From the IMG/VR virus record IMGVR_UViG_3300003937_000102, positions 1-30,215 of that record: DNA of 30,215 nt; one strand, 5' to 3'. This document shows, one piece after another, positions 21,917-27,704 of the stretch. The translations under genes were made by a program, and so were the position numbers. This DNA is from a virus. Each line of letters opens with the position of its first letter. Positions within the stretch are counted from its first letter, which is position 1. Under the pieces are notes generated by a model, which saw nothing but the letters and a program-made list of their open reading frames with translations, ran no database searches and was not told the origin of the DNA.

Positions 21917-22119
21917 AAGGTATACACATCGCATCAGGTATACCAGTGGAGATACCACTGAATAGTAAAGAGATGCAACTGGCCATGTCCAAGGTTCATG
22001 AGAATGACTGTTGGGACATGATGTGTGCCAGTGTCCTATCTAGGGGTGGTGAAGACATCATCGGCCAGGTAGAGATAGATTTCATAGTAATTAACGGAGT
22101 AGATAAGGTATTCCACTAG
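21901..22119 (+). CDS. Small hypothetical phage protein
   Basis: The 72-aa product starts at ATG 21901 behind AGGAG (21889-21893). The frame is open back to 21826, but the upstream part conflicts with the 43-aa ORF and lacks a ribosome site. The sequence (MVNGLKGIHIASGIPVEIPL...CWDMMCASVLSRGG...) is a soluble, mixed fold with two Cys and no recognised motif. Its stop codon overlaps the -35 box of the next promoter. Confidence 0.65.
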   Translation: MVNGLKGIHIASGIPVEIPLNSKEMQLAMSKVHENDCWDMMCASVLSRGGEDIIGQVEIDFIVINGVDKVFH

Positions 22120-22145
22120 ACATAGACTGCATGCTGTAGTATAAT
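22117..22145 (+). promoter_or_regulatory. Promoter for the candidate RNA at 22152
   Basis: TAGACA (22117-22122, one mismatch from TTGACA), a 17-bp spacer and a perfect TATAAT (22140-22145). Predicted start near 22152. There is no ORF for nearly 290 bases after it, so the product should be a noncoding RNA or a long leader. Confidence 0.75.
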
Positions 22146-22151
22146 GGCTAT

Positions 22152-22410
22152 ATATTAAAGGGTTCATCTGAGAGTTACCTATAATATATCATGCATATGT
22201 GAAAGTCTCAGAGGGTAATGTCCGAACATTCGTGGAGGGGATGAGAACGCCCCTCCCACTTACTGCACTAGATAGGGTGTAGGGGTAGCATAGAGCGTCT
22301 TAGAATGTCTCTGAGTGAGCGTGGCAAACAGTCCATGTGAAATCCTCTGCGTTGGTCCACTAGTGTTAAGGCATCGGGATGACCTTGACGCCGTACTAAA
22401 AAATTTTTTT
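22152..22410 (+). ncRNA. Candidate structured noncoding RNA, about 250 nt
   Basis: The gene-free stretch 22120-22436 lies behind a good promoter, is visibly more GC-rich and G-rich than its surroundings, and contains several helices. TCTGAGA (22167-22173) pairs with TCTCAGA (22206-22212). TTACC (22175-22179) pairs with GGTAA (22214-22218). AATGT-CCGA-ACATT is at 22217-22230. GTGG/AGGGG (22232-22240) pairs with CCCCT/CCAC (22250-22259) with one bulge. A 10-bp hairpin at 22365-22389 precedes a T-run. The first two helices compete in space with each other or with the third, which suggests alternative folds. I do not recognise it as tmRNA, RNase P, 6S or a known riboswitch. Confidence 0.6.
22365..22410 (+). 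terminator. Hairpin followed by T-run at the end of the candidate RNA
   Basis: GTTAAGG+CAT (22365-22374), loop CGGG, ATG (22379-22381), bulged A, CCTTGAC (22383-22389) makes a 10-bp stem. AAAAAATTTTTTT follows, with the T-run at 22404-22410. The 14-nt gap between stem and T-run is longer than in classical terminators, so partial termination or an RNA 3' domain are both possible. Confidence 0.5.
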
Positions 22411-22436
22411 GGATATTTTAAAGAAGGAAAACCAAA

Positions 22437-22697
22437 ATGTTATATATGGGATATAAAATGGAAGTAAGTGGTGACATGATTCTCTTTGACGATGAGATTC
22501 GTGCCGAAGATTTCTTTGCACGGCATCCTGATATAGAAGAAGACACTCTTATGTGTATTCGTAATATCAATGGTCGCATTGAGTTGCATGTCGAATACGA
22601 AGACGAACCTAACCCAGGTGATATAGATGATTCTGTCTACACACCTGAAGAGAATATACTTGACTTTGTTAAGTTTAGAAAGTGGAATATTGCATAG
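22437..22697 (+). CDS. Small acidic hypothetical protein
   Basis: The 86-aa product starts at ATG 22437 behind AAGAAGGAAAACC (AAGGA, 7-8 nt); ATG 22458 is an alternative. It is acidic (many Asp/Glu: EDFFARHPDIEEDTLMCIRNINGRIELHVEYEDEPNPGD shown by composition), with no membrane segment and one Cys. Early-region location and acidity would suit a host-directed inhibitor or DNA mimic, but there is no direct evidence. It is followed by an AGGAG serving the next small gene. Confidence 0.65.
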   Translation: MLYMGYKMEVSGDMILFDDEIRAEDFFARHPDIEEDTLMCIRNINGRIELHVEYEDEPNPGDIDDSVYTPEENILDFVKFRKWNIA

Positions 22698-22708
22698 GAG
22701 CAATGATT

Positions 22709-22843
22709 ATGGAAACAGAAGTAGCACAAATTAGTAGTATCGCAGGTTTTGTCCTGTGTGTGATAATGGCAACACTCATGTATGTAGGGTTGCATATCAA
22801 TAAACCATTCCCTTGGGAGAAGAGAGATGAGGATAACTTATAA
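22709..22843 (+). CDS. 44-aa single-pass membrane protein
   Basis: The frame begins at ATG 22709 (an upstream in-frame ATG at 22703 is too close to the AGGAG at 22696-22700). It reads METEVAQISSIAGFVLCVIM, continuing with a hydrophobic helix to about residue 27, and a charged tail KPFPWEKRDEDNL. Single membrane helix with acidic outside start and charged end. It overlaps the next ORF by 17 bases. Function unknown. Confidence 0.6.
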   Translation: METEVAQISSIAGFVLCVIMATLMYVGLHINKPFPWEKRDEDNL

Positions 22844-23003
22844 AGTAATTAAACATGCACTTGGTTCATTTGGTGAACAGGATGGGTATGATAAGCGTAG
22901 AGAGGATGATATCGCACTGGTTCGTATGTTCATAGTGGGTACTAATCTATTCTGTGGTTGGATTATTATCATTAATATCATCATGGGGTGGTTTAGTGGA
23001 TAG
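22827..23003 (+). CDS. 58-aa protein with C-terminal membrane helix
   Basis: Starts at ATG 22827 behind GGGAGAAGAGAG, inside the end of the previous gene. The first 33 residues are soluble and charged (MRITYKVIKHALGSFGEQDG...KRREDDIALV). The rest is a strong membrane helix (FIVGTNLFCGWIIIINIIMGWF). It is tail-anchored in appearance. It overlaps the next membrane-protein start (GTG 22996) by 8 bases. Function unknown. Confidence 0.6.
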   Translation: MRITYKVIKHALGSFGEQDGYDKRREDDIALVRMFIVGTNLFCGWIIIINIIMGWFSG

Positions 23004-23244
23004 TATTACACGAGATATTGTTGCATGGTACATCAAGTGGTGTTCTTCGTTTATACTGATTACCTCTATGGCAATGCGTGCTACAGGTTCGGAAGCGTAT
23101 AGTCTCTTCGACTTGTATCTTAGCACCTTAGGGGTCTTCGGATGGTTATTAGTGGGTGTTCTTTGGAAAGATAGGGCACTCATTATGCTTAACGCTGTGG
23201 GGTTTGTGATACTCCTCATAGGAGTCTTTAAATCTTTCGTTTAA
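22996..23244 (+). CDS. Small polytopic membrane protein
   Basis: The start is placed at GTG 22996 (MDSITRDIVAWYIKWCSSF), whose stop-start overlap with the previous gene suggests coupling; the frame is open from another GTG at 22954. The 82-aa product has three hydrophobic helices (about 14-28, 38-58 and 62-80) with the pattern GWLLVGVLWKDRALIMLNAVGFVILLIGV. From memory, very similar three-helix proteins with a WKDRALIxxNAV motif are widespread in marine T4-like phages. Role unknown. Confidence 0.72.
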   Translation: MDSITRDIVAWYIKWCSSFILITSMAMRATGSEAYSLFDLYLSTLGVFGWLLVGVLWKDRALIMLNAVGFVILLIGVFKSFV

Positions 23245-23256
23245 TATATACAGTTT

Positions 23257-23700
23257 ATGAATAAAATACAAATAGCAATGCAGAAGAAAGTCAATGGCGC
23301 TCTAGGTGAGATAGAGTATCAGATTGATTGCTTCATGGATAACGGTTATAAGACTAAGTTTGATATGGTTAAGTATCTTACAAGTCTTGAGTATAAGCGT
23401 AAACTGGTCGAACTCATGCGAAACGAGTGGGATGGTTTGATTGCTGAACTAGAATCTACTGAGGAAGACTTCGTTGAGGCCTACAGTCATATGACCAAGG
23501 CAGAAAAGAAGCGCTTTGTTAAGTTTCTTCGTGGTCTAGGTCAAGGGTGTGATGATTATATCGCATTGAATCAGGCAGAGTGGGATAATATCACTGCAAT
23601 GAAACGAATTCGCAACAAATCTAAGAAAAAACATGCAAAAAGAGTTGCAGAAATCGGTAAAGGCACTGGTTACGCAAAAAGAAAGGCGAAAAGGGCCTAG
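23257..23700 (+). CDS. Hypothetical protein with very basic C-terminus
   Basis: The 147-aa product is helical (NGALGEIEYQIDCFMDNGYK..., EYKRKLVELMRNEWDGLIAEL..., SHMTKAEKKRFVKFLRGLG) and ends in a strongly basic tail from about residue 115 (KRIRNKSKKKHAKRVAEIGK...KRKAKRA). A nucleic-acid-binding role fits the tail. No Shine-Dalgarno; TATATA lies 6 nt before the ATG, a weak version of the leaderless pattern. Its stop overlaps the -35 of the next promoter. Confidence 0.7.
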   Translation: MNKIQIAMQKKVNGALGEIEYQIDCFMDNGYKTKFDMVKYLTSLEYKRKLVELMRNEWDGLIAELESTEEDFVEAYSHMTKAEKKRFVKFLRGLGQGCDDYIALNQAEWDNITAMKRIRNKSKKKHAKRVAEIGKGTGYAKRKAKRA

Positions 23701-23726
23701 AAATATTTCACAAACACCTGTATAAT
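23698..23726 (+). promoter_or_regulatory. Promoter for the leader or RNA before 23874
   Basis: TAGAAA (23698-23703, 4 of 6 to consensus), a 17-bp spacer and a perfect TATAAT (23721-23726). Predicted start near 23733, leaving a leader of about 140 nt before the ATG at 23874. As at 22117, the -35 box overlaps the stop codon of the gene upstream. Confidence 0.65.
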
Positions 23727-23732
23727 AGTTTT

Positions 23733-23850
23733 AATAGGGGCATAAACCAATTTGATGGTAAACTGCTCGGGTAAGGGGCAGGGAAACGAACATCACCAAG
23801 TCCACAATTTAATTCACGACATGCGTGAGAGAGTTTTCCCACCCCTCCAG
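23733..23850 (+). ncRNA. Candidate structured leader or small RNA
   Basis: Complementary segments enclose the whole element. AGGGG (23736-23740) pairs with CCCCT (23842-23846), and GGGAAA (23781-23786) pairs with TTTCCC (23835-23840). Local hairpins are CTGCTC/GGGCAG (23763-23768/23776-23781, loop GGGTAAG) and TCACG/CGTGA (23814-23818/23824-23828, loop ACATG). TGATG (23753-23757) could pair with CATCA (23791-23795), crossing another helix. A short T-run (23855-23859) follows. The gene at 23874 has its own AAAGGA. This could be a regulatory 5' leader or a separate RNA; no known riboswitch is recognised. Confidence 0.5.
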
Positions 23851-23873
23851 ATTAATTTTTAAAGGAAAAAGTT

Positions 23874-24086
23874 ATGTTAGACCTTATTTTATTACCATGG
23901 ATACTTTTTAAGTATGTATTTTCACTTGGATTATGGTTTGCTTTGTTTATGACACTACATTATCAGTGTAAAAAACACAATGTTTGGGCTAAAATTCGTA
24001 AAATTAGATTTCGTAGACCAGATTTCTTCAAAAGGAATCAGAAAAAATACAACGATGGTCAAGACGACTACTATAATAGTCTATAA
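23874..24086 (+). CDS. Small membrane protein with basic tail
   Basis: The 70-aa product has ATG 23874 behind AAAGGAAAAAG. There is one long hydrophobic region (residues about 3-30, DLILLPWILFKYVFSLGLWFALFMTL) followed by a very basic stretch (KKHNVWAKIRKIRFRRPDFFKRNQKKY) and an acidic end. N-terminal anchor with cytoplasmic basic domain, positioned to sit at the inner membrane and bind nucleic acid or lipid. Its stop codon lies within a late promoter octamer. Function unknown. Confidence 0.7.
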   Translation: MLDLILLPWILFKYVFSLGLWFALFMTLHYQCKKHNVWAKIRKIRFRRPDFFKRNQKKYNDGQDDYYNSL

Positions 24087-24089
24087 ATA
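24082..24089 (+). promoter_or_regulatory. T4 late promoter consensus TATAAATA
   Basis: A perfect TATAAATA, overlapping the TAA stop (24084-24086) of the upstream gene and followed by exactly 5 nt (AACAT) and the ATG at 24095. No Shine-Dalgarno. This is the best late match in the window. Confidence 0.65.
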
Positions 24090-24094
24090 AACAT

Positions 24095-24268
24095 ATGGAT
24101 TTATTAATAACCCATTTTATCTTTATTACTCTTTGTGCAACCGGTTCTTATCTCTACGGAGAGCATCAAGGACGCAAGATTGGCCATCAGGAGATGGTAA
24201 TAGACATGCTTGACCGCAAGCTTGTCACACAAGACAGTTTAAATAAAGAATATAACATAACAAAATAA
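24095..24268 (+). CDS. 57-aa small membrane protein
   Basis: The frame has a hydrophobic N-terminus (MDLLITHFIFITLCATGSYLYG, one membrane helix) and a soluble charged tail (EHQGRKIGHQEMVIDMLDRK...TQDSLNKEYNITK). The helix-then-HQxGxxxG pattern suggests an N-terminally anchored peptide. The start coincides with the predicted +1 of the TATAAATA promoter. It lies upstream of the carbamoyltransferase genes. Function unknown. Confidence 0.62.
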   Translation: MDLLITHFIFITLCATGSYLYGEHQGRKIGHQEMVIDMLDRKLVTQDSLNKEYNITK

Positions 24269-24289
24269 TCTCATAACAGGAAATATATT

Positions 24290-25489
24290 ATGACGAAAGA
24301 AAAAGAAGTGATTCTTGGTGTGAACACCAGTCACGATACTGCTGTTGCAGTCATTGAAGACGGCAAAGTCAAGCATGTATACGAAGAGGAACGCTCTCGT
24401 AGAAGTAAATATTGGTCACCAAGTGAAGACAATGGTGGCAATGAAGCATATGAAGAACTCGGACTTGTATGCGTAGAACATAAACAACTACACGAACCTG
24501 ACCATGTGGCGTTCGCCTCCTTCGATAGGAGACAGTTTAATGTAAACTTTACAGATAAGGCAATACAAGACAGAGAATTGCAACAGGCAATCATCCGTGA
24601 CTTCACAGCACAACAATTATCTCGTAAAAGACTCTCAGAGATTCAACAAGAACATGGCACCTCAGTATTTAATAAGTCTCAAGTCCAAGACGGCGAAGAT
24701 AATTTAATTAACACATCACTTCTTGACCAAATTAATCCTAAAGATAAAGTAGACTTCAAACATGAACATCATTATTTTCATGCAGTATGTGGCGCTCACT
24801 TATCTCCTTATGACGAAGCATTATGCATCACCTGGGATGGTGGGGGTTGGATGACTCACTTTGATGAGTGGCCAGGTTACCAAGAGATTGAATGTATCTG
24901 GCATTACAAAGACGGTAAAGTAAAACCTTTATATAAAAGATATTCTAATCATCGTATGTTAAGTGACATTCGTAATAGTATGAACGCTGGTGGTTGGGGT
25001 GAAGACCCTCTCATGTGTTTAACAGATGAGACATATGACTATGATGGTGTCGAGTCTGTATTTACTTCTTATCCGAGTATGGGTATGAACTTTAGTAATA
25101 TGTCTTATGCATTAGGTTGCGATGAACAAGGTCGTGCCGCTGGTAAAGTTATGGGTATGGCATCTTATGGTGCATTACAAGAAGATGGTGGTATGGGTAA
25201 TATTTGGAATAAACATACGGCTGCAAATAAATTAGAACATGATTCACTTGTTCATGCAACTGGTGTTATTCAAAAGGCACTAGATATGGTAGATGGATGT
25301 AAAAATATTGTTCTCTCAGGTGGGTTTAGTTTAAACTGCACCAACAATGCAAAATATTTAAAACTATTTCCAGATGTACAGTTCTTTGTAGACCCTATCC
25401 CTCATGATGGTGGTACTGCTGTTGGGGCTGCAATTGATATGTATAATGATTTAAACGGAGAAGAGAATGTTATTGACACAAATTCATAG
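24290..25489 (+). CDS. Carbamoyltransferase, N-terminal (Kae1-like) part
   Basis: The 399-aa product matches the N-terminal domain of NodU/CmcH/TobZ O-carbamoyltransferases: ILGVNTSHDTAVAVIEDGKV at the start, the metal/ATP-site block HEHHYFHAVCGAHLSPYDEA (158-177) with TWDGGG, then LSGGFSLNCTNNAKY and PIPHDGGTAVGAA near the end. These enzymes move a carbamoyl group from carbamoyl-phosphate, through a carbamoyl-AMP intermediate, to a hydroxyl. The C-terminal domain is a separate overlapping ORF at 25467. AGG precedes the ATG by 9 nt. The acceptor could be a glycan, nucleoside or other phage product; not determinable here. Confidence 0.87.
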   Translation: MTKEKEVILGVNTSHDTAVAVIEDGKVKHVYEEERSRRSKYWSPSEDNGGNEAYEELGLVCVEHKQLHEPDHVAFASFDRRQFNVNFTDKAIQDRELQQAIIRDFTAQQLSRKRLSEIQQEHGTSVFNKSQVQDGEDNLINTSLLDQINPKDKVDFKHEHHYFHAVCGAHLSPYDEALCITWDGGGWMTHFDEWPGYQEIECIWHYKDGKVKPLYKRYSNHRMLSDIRNSMNAGGWGEDPLMCLTDETYDYDGVESVFTSYPSMGMNFSNMSYALGCDEQGRAAGKVMGMASYGALQEDGGMGNIWNKHTAANKLEHDSLVHATGVIQKALDMVDGCKNIVLSGGFSLNCTNNAKYLKLFPDVQFFVDPIPHDGGTAVGAAIDMYNDLNGEENVIDTNS

Positions 25490-26081
25490 AGAACTCGATG
25501 TAGTACTAGACGAACTTATTGACAACCAACAGATTGTTGGTATGTTTCAGAATGAGTCTGAATGGGGTCCTCGTGCTCTAGGCAATCGTTCTATTATCTT
25601 TGACCCTAGACATAGAAACGCTAAATCAATAATGAATACAGTAAAGAAGAGAGAGTCCTATAGACCTTTTGCTTGTACAGTTATGTTAGAACATGCAGAA
25701 GAATATTTTGACATGTTGCAATTACCAGAATCACCGTGGATGTCTTTTGCACTACAATGTAAACCTCGTGCATTAAGAGATATACCTACACTGGTTCACT
25801 CAGATAATACTTGTCGTATTCAAACAGTGACCGAAGAACAGAACCCAAACTATTATAATTTAATTAAAGGGTTCTATGAAAGAACAGGTGTACCGATTAT
25901 ATTCAACACATCATTTAATTTAGGTGGTGAGTCAATCGTTGAAACAGTATACGATGCAATCGATACATGTAATCGTTCAATGATTAATCATTTATATATT
26001 CCAGAAGACCAAGAAGTACATATACCTTGGGACTCAGTAAAAGATAAGACTGAGTTTTTACCACAGGATGATGATGAGTAG
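25467..26081 (+). CDS. Carbamoyltransferase, C-terminal domain as a separate ORF
   Basis: The 204-aa product carries the Carbamoyltransferase C-terminal signature IVGMFQNESEWGPRALGNRSIIFDPR, ESYRPFACTVM, and VPIIFNTSFNLGGESIVETVYDAI, which in single-chain NodU proteins completes the carbamoyl-phosphate site. It starts at ATG 25467, inside the end of the N-terminal gene (23-base overlap, +1 frame), with GGAGAAGAGA directly before it. Both halves look intact, so they probably form a two-chain enzyme with coupled translation; an indel or programmed frameshift is the alternative. Confidence 0.85.
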   Translation: MLLTQIHRELDVVLDELIDNQQIVGMFQNESEWGPRALGNRSIIFDPRHRNAKSIMNTVKKRESYRPFACTVMLEHAEEYFDMLQLPESPWMSFALQCKPRALRDIPTLVHSDNTCRIQTVTEEQNPNYYNLIKGFYERTGVPIIFNTSFNLGGESIVETVYDAIDTCNRSMINHLYIPEDQEVHIPWDSVKDKTEFLPQDDDE

Positions 26082-26331
26082 GCAGAGTTATCATATGTAC
26101 CGTCACGAGAATAGAAGTGCTGAAGTCTGGAAATCAGAAAATGGTTTTGAAGTAGACTTAATGGAAGATGGCAAACTGATAGAGTGTAGACAATTACATA
26201 CTCATTCAGAATCATATGCAGAGGACTGTGCCGACAATTGGTGTCAAGGTATGTTTAATGTAGAGAAAGACGGAAGTTTCTATGGATATAAAGAACGAAA
26301 TGACAACTTTTATCCTGGTCTGGATGACTAA
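26068..26331 (+). CDS. Small conserved hypothetical protein
   Basis: The 87-aa product starts at ATG 26068 (ATGATGATGAG; the exact Met is uncertain) within the end of the carbamoyltransferase gene. It is acidic and polar with Trp/Tyr/His (SAEVWKSENGFEVDLMEDGK, YAEDCADNWCQGM). The SxxYAEDxADNW pattern recurs in short marine-phage proteins as I recall, function unknown. Its TAA stop is part of the ACTAAATA octamer for the next gene. Confidence 0.68.
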   Translation: MMMSRQSYHMYRHENRSAEVWKSENGFEVDLMEDGKLIECRQLHTHSESYAEDCADNWCQGMFNVEKDGSFYGYKERNDNFYPGLDD

Positions 26332-26334
26332 ATA
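26327..26334 (+). promoter_or_regulatory. Late-like octamer ACTAAATA overlapping a stop codon
   Basis: ACTAAATA includes the TAA stop at 26329-26331 and is followed by 5 nt (ATTAT) and the ATG at 26340. No Shine-Dalgarno before that ATG. Same octamer and spacing as at 13824. Confidence 0.45.
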
Positions 26335-26339
26335 ATTAT

Positions 26340-26666
26340 ATGATAGAAGTCACTGATATCGCAATTCAGAAACTAGTAGAACGCAATGTACCTAAAGTCA
26401 GACTTGGTGTGACAGGTGGTGGGTGTGCAGGATATGAATATGTATTTGCAGAAGATATTCTAAGAGAAGGAGACGAAGTATTAGATTACGGTAAGTTCTC
26501 GTTTCTTATAGATGCAAACAGTCAACCATTTCTAAATGGTATGACTTTAGATTATGTTAAAGAAGGATTAAATGAATTTTTTAAATTCTTAAATCCAAAT
26601 GAACAGTCCGCATGTGGCTGTGGAGTGAGTGTGCAATTTAATGAAAACATCATCAGCGAAAGCTAA
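26340..26666 (+). CDS. A-type iron-sulfur carrier (IscA/HesB-like)
   Basis: The 108-aa product has the family layout: MIEVTDIAIQKL at the start, LGVTGGGCAGYEY with C29, and SACGCGVSVQF with C92 and C94, the three cluster-binding cysteines of IscA/ErpA/SufA. Length matches the family (about 107-120). It would accept and deliver Fe-S or iron to client proteins during infection; clients in the host or phage are unknown. Such genes are known in marine T4-like phages. It overlaps the next nuclease gene by 26 bases. Confidence 0.92.
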   Translation: MIEVTDIAIQKLVERNVPKVRLGVTGGGCAGYEYVFAEDILREGDEVLDYGKFSFLIDANSQPFLNGMTLDYVKEGLNEFFKFLNPNEQSACGCGVSVQFNENIISES

Positions 26667-26979
26667 AGGTAGAAATCTACAGAAGTGGGTTGTCACTAAA
26701 CTAGTTGAACACCTAAAATTAAATCCAGAAGATATGGAATCAAGACCTATGGGTTCATCTGGCGAAGATGTTATCATGGGTGTGCAATCAAGGGAGTTCT
26801 TCCCATACTCAGTAGAGTGTAAGAATCAAGAGAAGGTTAATATATGGTCTGCCTATGAACAGTCAGAGGCAAACTGTGGTAAGTATGAACCTATTGTAGT
26901 ATTTAAAAAGAATAGAAAGAAACCTTTAATATGTGTTGATGCAGAATACTTTATTAAATTACATGAGGGAAAAGAATGA
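26641..26979 (+). CDS. PD-(D/E)XK nuclease, Holliday-junction-resolvase-like
   Basis: The 112-aa product is started at ATG 26641 (a GTG at 26629 is also in frame). Motifs: a basic N-terminal helix KAKGRNLQKWVVTKL, D43 in GSSGEDVIM, and E59-x-K61 in YSVECKNQEK, followed by a helix with W69 and E73 (NIWSAYEQSE). This order fits archaeal-Hjc-like and phage resolvase-type nucleases, which cut branched DNA during recombination and before packaging. T4 itself uses the unrelated gp49, so this could be a substitute or another DNA-processing nuclease. Confidence 0.75.
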   Translation: MKTSSAKAKGRNLQKWVVTKLVEHLKLNPEDMESRPMGSSGEDVIMGVQSREFFPYSVECKNQEKVNIWSAYEQSEANCGKYEPIVVFKKNRKKPLICVDAEYFIKLHEGKE

Positions 26980-27671
26980 AAGTTGTAAAAACAAATCCAC
27001 CAGAACAAGAATATGAATTTAAAAATGAACAACCGGTATTCATGCCGTTTGGTCCTTCTGTATACATAGACCAAGTATCAGACAAAGCAGTAGATGAACT
27101 AGATAAACTCATAGAAGAACTCGGTGGTAATATTGAGTTCGATGCATCTGGTAGACTCGCAGGTCGAATTAAAAAACAAACAGACTTAACTTCATCAATA
27201 TCATCTGAATTAGCTGATGAACTTATGATGCATTGTGATAGATACTCATATTACGCAACAGGTAGAAGCGGAGACTCACTAAGTTTAGATGGTATATGGT
27301 CAAACATACAAGAGGCAAGAGAATATAATCCACCTCACTCACATACAGGTAATTATTCTTTTGTAGTATATTGTAGAAATGATTTAGAGAAGTTTAAACT
27401 AGAAGAACTACAAGACAATGAATATGATGCAGTACATGGAGATGCCGACTATTTTGCTTTGCAGAATCGTAAACTTGCAGGTCTGATAGAACTTCAATAC
27501 GGTGAACCCAATTATTTGAATCACGATAGATATTGTCATGTGCCTAGTCGTAAAGATATTATTATATTTCCCTCATGGTTGAGACATACAGTCTATGCAC
27601 ATTACGAAGAGAACGCTGTTAGAATTAGTGTCGCTGGTAATGTTTCAATTATGCAACCAGAACCTGCTTGA
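26976..27671 (+). CDS. 2OG-Fe(II) oxygenase (PF13759-like)
   Basis: The 231-aa product has EYNPPHSHTGNYSFVVYC (H121, H123), LAGLIELQYGE, then DIIIFPSWLRHTVYAHY with H204 and NAVRISVAGNV with R216. That is the same motif order as the oxygenase at 15028, and it belongs to the same broad family, but the two are not close copies. It overlaps the nuclease gene by 4 bases (ATGA), and the following promoter sits directly behind its stop. The substrate is unknown. Confidence 0.87.
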   Translation: MKVVKTNPPEQEYEFKNEQPVFMPFGPSVYIDQVSDKAVDELDKLIEELGGNIEFDASGRLAGRIKKQTDLTSSISSELADELMMHCDRYSYYATGRSGDSLSLDGIWSNIQEAREYNPPHSHTGNYSFVVYCRNDLEKFKLEELQDNEYDAVHGDADYFALQNRKLAGLIELQYGEPNYLNHDRYCHVPSRKDIIIFPSWLRHTVYAHYEENAVRISVAGNVSIMQPEPA

Positions 27672-27697
27672 CAATACGCCCCCTATTAGAGTATACT
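27668..27697 (+). promoter_or_regulatory. Sigma70-type promoter for the RNase H gene
   Basis: TTGACA (27668-27673), an 18-bp spacer and TATACT (27692-27697), then 7 nt (AGTACCT) and the ATG at 27705. The TTGACAAT start and 18-bp spacer are shared with 13283, 21576 and 21749. The -35 box overlaps the TGA stop of the oxygenase gene. No Shine-Dalgarno. Confidence 0.82.
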
Positions 27698-27704
27698 AGT
27701 ACCT

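Noticed and set aside
22167-22218. H-type pseudoknot from TCTGAGA/TCTCAGA and TTACC/GGTAA
   Set aside because: The connecting loops L1 and L3 are one nucleotide each, too short to cross the helices, so the pairs are more likely alternative structures.
22120-22436. tRNA, tmRNA or CRISPR in the gene-free stretch
   Set aside because: No cloverleaf with a GTTCRA T-loop and CCA-side pairing, no tmRNA-like ends and no regularly spaced repeats could be found.
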